NCBI RefSeq assembly: GCF_003182355.1
Contig: NZ_QGTW01000003.1
Location: 62,001 to 126,000, forward strand
Source: Cytobacillus oceanisediminis
GTDB lineage: Bacteria > Bacillota > Bacilli > Bacillales > Cytobacillaceae
DNA length: 64,000 nucleotides
Reading direction: 5' to 3'
Below the pieces are notes generated by a model. That model did no database searches. It was not told the origin of the DNA and saw nothing but the letters and a program-made list of their open reading frames with translations. The position numbers were made by a program, and so were the translations under genes. Within the stretch, counting starts at the first letter, position 1, and each line of letters starts with the position of its first letter. Positions 59,938 to 64,000 of the stretch are shown piece by piece.

Positions 59938-61623
59938 TTAAACTTTCATCACGCCGCCTGTGCTGGCATTGGTAACAAGCTTGGAGTAACGTGCCAGGTA
60001 GCCTCTCTTAACCTTTGGCTCAAAACCTTTCCAATTAGCTTTCCGGTTTTCAAATTCTTCATCGGAAATTTCCAGGTTGATCGTTCGATTGTTTAAATCA
60101 AGCTCAATGATGTCTCCGTTTTTAACAAAAGCAATCGGGCCGCCTTCTGCTGCTTCAGGAGAAATGTGTCCGATACTGATGCCGCGGGATGCACCGGAGA
60201 ATCTGCCATCTGTGATCAGGCCAACTTTCGCACCAAGACCCCGGCCGACAATCTGGGAAGTAGGGGCAAGCATTTCAGGCATACCCGGCCCACCTTTAGG
60301 GCCTTCATAGCGAATGACGACAACATGGCCTTCCTGTACTTTGCCGGTAATGATTCCGGAAAGAGCATCCTCCTGAGAATCAAAGCAAATAGCAGGTCCT
60401 CTATGATAGCCGCCGACAGACTCATCAACTGCACCGACTTTAATGATGGAACCTTGCGGCGCCAGGTTTCCGAATAATACAGCGAGTCCGCCGCGCTCGG
60501 AGTGCGGATTATCCAATGGACGGATCACATTCTTATCCAAAATCTCGCTGCCGGCAACATTCTCGCGCAGCGGATTTCCTGTTACGGTCAGACAGTCACC
60601 ATTTAAGGCATCAGGCTTTTTAAGCAATTCATTGATGATGGCGCTGACACCTCCAGCATTATGCACATCTTCAATATGATAATCCGAAGCAGGTGCAATC
60701 TTCGCAAGGTGCGGCACCCGGTTGGCAATTTCATTAATGCGTTCAATTGGGTAATCAATTTCGGCTTCATGTGCCAAGGCCAGAGTGTGAAGTACTGTGT
60801 TGGTTGAGCCGCCCATCGCCATATCCAAAGCAAACGCGTTATCGATCGCATCGATTGTGACAATATCGCGAGGCTTAATATCTTTTTTGATAAGCTCCAT
60901 TAATTGCTTGGCAGAGCGCTTGACAAACTCTTTTCGCTCTTCTGATACAGCCAGAATCGTCCCGTTTCCAGGTAATGCAAGACCAAGGCCTTCAGCGAGG
61001 CAGTTCATGGAGTTGGCAGTGAACATTCCGGAGCATGACCCGCAAGTCGGGCAAGCAACCTGTTCGATTTCCTGCAGCTTTTGTTCATCAATTTTCCCAG
61101 ACTCATAGGCACCGACTCCCTCAAATACAGAGCTTAAGGATAAAGGCTTGCCGCTTGAATCTACTCCGGCTTTCATTGGACCTCCGCTGACAAAAACAGT
61201 AGGAATATTGACGCGCAGAGCGCCCATCATCATGCCTGGTGTAATTTTGTCACAGTTCGGAATACAAACCATTCCATCGAACCAATGTGCAGAAACGACT
61301 GTTTCCAGTGAATCAGCTATTATTTCACGGCTTGGCAGGGAATAACGCATTCCGATATGTCCCATTGCAATCCCATCGTCAACCCCGATTGTATTAAATT
61401 CAAACGGGACACCGCCCGCTTCGCGGATGGCTTCTTTAACGATTTTTCCGAATTCCTGCAAATGGACATGTCCTGGAACGATATCTATATAGGAGTTGCA
61501 CACTGCAATAAATGGTTTCCCAAAATCTTCTTCCTTTACGCCGGCAGCACGCAATAAGCTGCGGTGCGGGGCGCGGTCCGTTCCTTTTTTAATCATGTCA
61601 CTTCTCATCTGTGTGTCAGACAT
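59938..61623 (-). CDS. ilvD: Dihydroxy-acid dehydratase
   Basis: The product has 561 residues from [18 protein letters not shown] lies 11 bases before this ATG. The IlvD/Edd pattern is complete: [50 protein letters not shown] and [20 protein letters not shown]. The cysteines bind the Fe-S cluster. It dehydrates dihydroxy-isovalerate and dihydroxy-methylvalerate in valine and isoleucine synthesis. It is a single gene here with its own terminator; no leader attenuator or T-box was recognised upstream. Confidence 0.96.
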   Translation of the reverse strand: MSDTQMRSDMIKKGTDRAPHRSLLRAAGVKEEDFGKPFIAVCNSYIDIVPGHVHLQEFGKIVKEAIREAGGVPFEFNTIGVDDGIAMGHIGMRYSLPSREIIADSLETVVSAHWFDGMVCIPNCDKITPGMMMGALRVNIPTVFVSGGPMKAGVDSSGKPLSLSSVFEGVGAYESGKIDEQKLQEIEQVACPTCGSCSGMFTANSMNCLAEGLGLALPGNGTILAVSEERKEFVKRSAKQLMELIKKDIKPRDIVTIDAIDNAFALDMAMGGSTNTVLHTLALAHEAEIDYPIERINEIANRVPHLAKIAPASDYHIEDVHNAGGVSAIINELLKKPDALNGDCLTVTGNPLRENVAGSEILDKNVIRPLDNPHSERGGLAVLFGNLAPQGSIIKVGAVDESVGGYHRGPAICFDSQEDALSGIITGKVQEGHVVVIRYEGPKGGPGMPEMLAPTSQIVGRGLGAKVGLITDGRFSGASRGISIGHISPEAAEGGPIAFVKNGDIIELDLNNRTINLEISDEEFENRKANWKGFEPKVKRGYLARYSKLVTNASTGGVMKV

Positions 61624-61909
61624 AGTATGTAAAACCTCCAATTTACCCTAGATTGAAAATCTATTATTCTATGGGATTGTTGATTAATGATCCTCCCAAA
61701 TATTTTCTTTACAATATAGACCTTTTTTCTAACAATTTCAATAATTTTTACAAATTTAATTTATTTTTTTACTTTAAAAGGGTAAAACAGCAGTGCGTGT
61801 AAGAGGTAAATTTGACATAGACATAAAAGTATGCAGGACAAATTGGAATCGAACCCGAGAATTAAGATTAATAGCTCGCTTTCGCAACAGAAGTTTGAAC
61901 GATTCATTT
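61624..61909. other. AT-rich intergenic stretch upstream of ilvD
   Basis: About 290 bp. It must contain the ilvD promoter. The AT-rich part near 61735-61760 (ACAATTTCAATAATTTTTAC) loosely resembles a CodY site, but with too many mismatches to call. No gene was supported. Confidence 0.4.
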
Positions 61910-61963
61910 ACAAATATAAAGACCGCTCGCGGCTGTGGCCTAATGAGCGGTCTTTATATTTGT
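61910..61963 (-). terminator. Terminator of ypgR with a 19-bp perfect stem
   Basis: ACAAATATAAAGACCGCTC pairs perfectly with its inverted copy across a 16-base loop. The inner part is GC-rich. The outer end of the stem coincides with the last bases before the ypgR stop codon. Confidence 0.85.
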
Positions 61964-63099
61964 TATTCTTGTCCTTGCTTTCGCGATTCAGTCATTTGCT
62001 TCCAAACTGAACCCTTTGCTTCTTCTCCGTGTTCGATTCTTTCAATTGCCAGTTTGATTTGCATGCTAACTTCAAACTCTGAATCACCCTCAGCAGCTTT
62101 GAGTGCAGGAAGGGCACTCTCATCTCCCACTTCGTAAAGGAACATGGCTGCACGCCAGCGGACAAGCTTGCTGTTATCCTGCAGTGCTTCCTTCATGGCA
62201 TCCATCGCCTCTTCAAAGCCTAAATCAGACAAACAGTCTCCCGCAGTACGCCTTACTGTTACCGTTTTATCCTTTAATGCTTTATATAGGAGCGGAAGGA
62301 CTTTTTTATCTTCTATCATGCCAAGGTAAACTGTTGCAAGCCTTCTAATCGAAGCTTTTTCATCATTCAGGGCTTTTTCCAGAACAGGCAGATCATCAAC
62401 GGTAGGATCATCCATTTGTTCAAGTTTTTGATAGCGGACTCGCCAATCAGGAGAGTCAAGGTCTTCAATCGAAAGTTTTAAACGAGGACGGGCATGCTTT
62501 TCCTCTGTTTTTTCGGGACTTTTAGCTATTTGGACTAGTGCTTGGAGTCTTCCCTCTGGATAGGCTGCCATAAGCTCATCAACAATATCATGGCCGACTT
62601 GTTCAAAGTCTCCATAACGGACGCCGAATTCCTTCCACTTCCGGACCATCACAACATTATCCGCGGGATCTTGAGCTTCTGACACTGTTTTAATAAAGTT
62701 TTCAGGCAGGCCAAATCGCTTTTCTTCCGTACCATCGGTTAGCTTTATCTGCATCGGGATTCCTTTATACATTTGAACGAGGACTTGCACTTCTCCAAAG
62801 TGCTCATCAATGCCTGTTTCGGCGCTGTTTTCATTTTCTACATCTTCACCAAAAGCCGATCGGACTTGAGGCAATAGCTCTTTCCAGTCATATTTGGCAT
62901 TTCTTTCAACTGCCAGAAAGTCTGCAACATGGTAAACGCCTTTTACCCCTTCTATTTGGAGGATATCCAGAATAACCTTTGGAGCTCCTTCACTTTTATC
63001 CTTTTTATAATTATTGCTTTTTCCCATTGGAAGTTCTTCATCAAGAATAACTTTCATGGTATTGGGACTTGGTGTTGGTTCAATTGCCTTTATCTTCAA
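61963..63099 (-). CDS. ypgR: HEAT-repeat protein with Nfu-like N-terminal domain (YpgR/CvfC)
   Basis: The product has 378 residues from a TTG start 6 bases after AAAAGGGTG; longer frames have no site. Residues 1-90 resemble the NifU scaffold N-terminal domain (KAIEPTPSPNTMKVILDEEL, GVYHVADFLAVERN). A middle region of unknown fold follows. The C-terminal 150 residues are HEAT repeats (DDLPVLEKALNDEKASIRRLA, KVLPLLYKALKDKTVTVRRTA). Such proteins are called conserved virulence factor C in Staphylococcus, where the gene affects virulence. A scaffold role is inferred. Synteny with ilvD and brxA agrees with B. subtilis ypgR. Confidence 0.85.
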   Translation of the reverse strand: MKIKAIEPTPSPNTMKVILDEELPMGKSNNYKKDKSEGAPKVILDILQIEGVKGVYHVADFLAVERNAKYDWKELLPQVRSAFGEDVENENSAETGIDEHFGEVQVLVQMYKGIPMQIKLTDGTEEKRFGLPENFIKTVSEAQDPADNVVMVRKWKEFGVRYGDFEQVGHDIVDELMAAYPEGRLQALVQIAKSPEKTEEKHARPRLKLSIEDLDSPDWRVRYQKLEQMDDPTVDDLPVLEKALNDEKASIRRLATVYLGMIEDKKVLPLLYKALKDKTVTVRRTAGDCLSDLGFEEAMDAMKEALQDNSKLVRWRAAMFLYEVGDESALPALKAAEGDSEFEVSMQIKLAIERIEHGEEAKGSVWKQMTESRKQGQE

Positions 63100-63192
63100 A
63101 AGTATCACCCTTTTTAGTATTTTCACGTTGGTAACTAGTTTTATTTTAACATAAGAAAAATCGAGCAGCATTTCATGAGCCTTTATTAGAAG

Positions 63193-63432
63193 GCTATGTT
63201 AAAGTTCATTGTTGATTTTGGCACCCTGTTGATTGGAGCGGGAGGCACGAGATCCTCGAAAATGCCTTCGCATTTCCTTGCGGTGAGTATTCGGGGATGC
63301 TTATTCAAAGTCCTGCGGGAAATGCAAGTCAAAGGGAGCCCTCCCAGGCGTCACGCTGAGGAGCGTCGGACCTCCCGCGGTTCGCTGAGTGACTGGAGCA
63401 GAAATCAGCAGACGCGTTTAACTGAACCTATT
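63193..63432 (+). repeat. Interspersed ~200-bp repeat, copy H
   Basis: A full-length copy in the same orientation as E, with GTTAAAGTTCATTGTTGATT at one end and CAGCAGACGCGTTTAACTGA at the other. It contains GATCCTCGAAAATGCCTTCG and GTCCTGCGGGAA. It lies between the ABC-F gene and ypgR. Confidence 0.85.
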
Positions 63433-63440
63433 AGAAATGC

Positions 63441-63470
63441 CAAAAACCCGGAGCGTTTGCCCCGAGCCTC
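63441..63470 (-). terminator. Terminator of the ABC-F gene
   Basis: The GC-rich stem CTCGGGGC / GCTCCGGG with a 4-base loop is followed by a T run on the minus strand. Confidence 0.75.
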
Positions 63471-63482
63471 TTATCTGACTGC

Positions 63483-64000
63483 TTATTCATTTTCTGCTGC
63501 TTCTGAAAGGTAGCTCCACCTTTCAATTAAGTGCTCAAGCTCATCATTTAATTTCGCTTCTTCTTCCATTAGTCTCTGCGCTTTTTCAAAGTCGCTCCCT
63601 ATTTTGGCCATTTCGGAAGCGATCACTTCTAACCTGCTTTCGACTTTTTCAATTTTGCCATCGATTTCTTCCCATTCCTTTTTCTCCATATAAGTCATTT
63701 TCTTCTTTTTCGGCTTGGTTTCTTTTGGCTTTTCAGCAGCAGGTACATTTTCCTGTACGGGCTTCGAGCTCTCTTTTTCAAGAAATTCACTGTAATTTCC
63801 ATAGAAAGAATCGATTTTTCCTTCGCCTTTTAAGACAAGGAGCTGATCAGCAACTTTGTCAAGGAAATAACGGTCATGGGATACCGTGATGACTACTCCC
63901 GGGAAATCCTCCAAATAATCTTCAAGAACCGTTAATGTTTGGGTATCAAGGTTATTGGTTGGCTCATCGAGCAGCAGAACATTTGGCTCAGACATTAAGA
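63483..64000 (-). CDS. ABC-F ATPase, C-terminal part
   Basis: The gene continues beyond the right edge. The visible 172 C-terminal residues include the second nucleotide-binding domain end, MSEPNVLLLDEPTNNLD (Walker B) and VVITVSHDRYFLDKVAD (H-switch). A charged linker (KPKKKKMTYMEKKEWEE) and the C-terminal coiled-coil domain typical of Uup/YfmR-type ABC-F proteins follow. ABC-F proteins act on the ribosome or rescue stalled translation. Which paralogue it is cannot be decided from this part. Confidence 0.85.
   Translation of the reverse strand, partial: LMSEPNVLLLDEPTNNLDTQTLTVLEDYLEDFPGVVITVSHDRYFLDKVADQLLVLKGEGKIDSFYGNYSEFLEKESSKPVQENVPAAEKPKETKPKKKKMTYMEKKEWEEIDGKIEKVESRLEVIASEMAKIGSDFEKAQRLMEEEAKLNDELEHLIERWSYLSEAAENE

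Noticed and set aside
61735..61765. A CodY-like operator before ilvD
   Set aside because: Too many mismatches to the CodY consensus in an AT-rich stretch where chance matches are common.
61825..61860. A tRNA-like T-arm (GGAATCGAACCCGAG)
   Set aside because: No acceptor stem or anticodon arm could be built around it.

Overview
The window looks like chromosomal DNA of a spore-forming member of the Bacillaceae. The base composition is low to moderate in GC, ribosome binding sites are strong (AAGGAGG type), TTG and GTG starts are frequent, and many genes are Bacillus subtilis yod/ypm-type genes in near-B. subtilis order (ctpA-yodJ-deoD-yodL, yozD, yodN, kamA-yodPQRST, then ypqE-msrAB-ypmPQRS-ilvA-dfrA-thyA-ypjP-ypiP-brxA-ilvD-ypgR). 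Sporulation-linked families (Spo0M, YodL, YjcZ) support a spore former. The genus cannot be fixed from the sequence; a Cytobacillus/Mesobacillus-like organism would fit. No rRNA, tRNA, prophage, insertion sequence or CRISPR array was seen.

Layout. 1-11 kb: cell-envelope and housekeeping genes (LCP protein, CtpA protease, VanY-type carboxypeptidase, DeoD), several very small genes and a decayed GNAT gene. 11-20 kb: a lysine module with lysine 2,3-aminomutase, beta-lysine acetyltransferase, M20 deacylase, a two-subunit CoA-transferase and a class III aminotransferase. A sigma-54 activator gene sits inside it, and a textbook -24/-12 promoter precedes kamA. Together these enzymes match the acetyl-beta-lysine route from lysine toward 4-aminobutyrate. 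20-32 kb: a 1,400-residue TPR protein with a C39-like peptidase domain, an FAD protein, SGNH hydrolase and DUF502 genes, a PTS IIA protein, MsrA/MsrB, RsgA, and a 23-codon peptide gene with a perfect sigma-A promoter. 32-44 kb: ypmS-ypmR-sco, a sensor kinase, degV, tatA/tatC, ilvA, plsC, dfrA-thyA.

44-56 kb: a tellurium-resistance (Ter) stress cluster lies between thyA and ypjP, which are close neighbours in B. subtilis. It contains two TerD proteins, TerC, TelA, a YceG-like protein and a predicted biosynthetic set (TIM-barrel lyase, PRTase-TRSP, StiP-Pelota, HAD). Both halves of the cluster are preceded by ECF sigma (sigma-W type) promoter sequences, one of them a perfect match. A secreted anthrax lethal factor/Pro-Pro endopeptidase-like protease gene lies beside it. 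56-64 kb: aminotransferase, methyltransferase, bacilliredoxin, ilvD, a HEAT-repeat protein and the end of an ABC-F ATPase gene.

Non-coding structure is unusually rich. There are at least eight copies of a roughly 200-bp interspersed repeat, all between co-directional genes. There are three arrays of short GC-core motifs with a 21-bp period (exact in two of them), and an eight-copy 52-bp tandem array whose degenerate relative lies 12 kb away. These, the sigma-54-controlled lysine module, the ECF-controlled Ter module and the tiny peptide genes are the parts most worth follow-up. All family names were assigned by reading motifs and from memory of the families; no database search was run.
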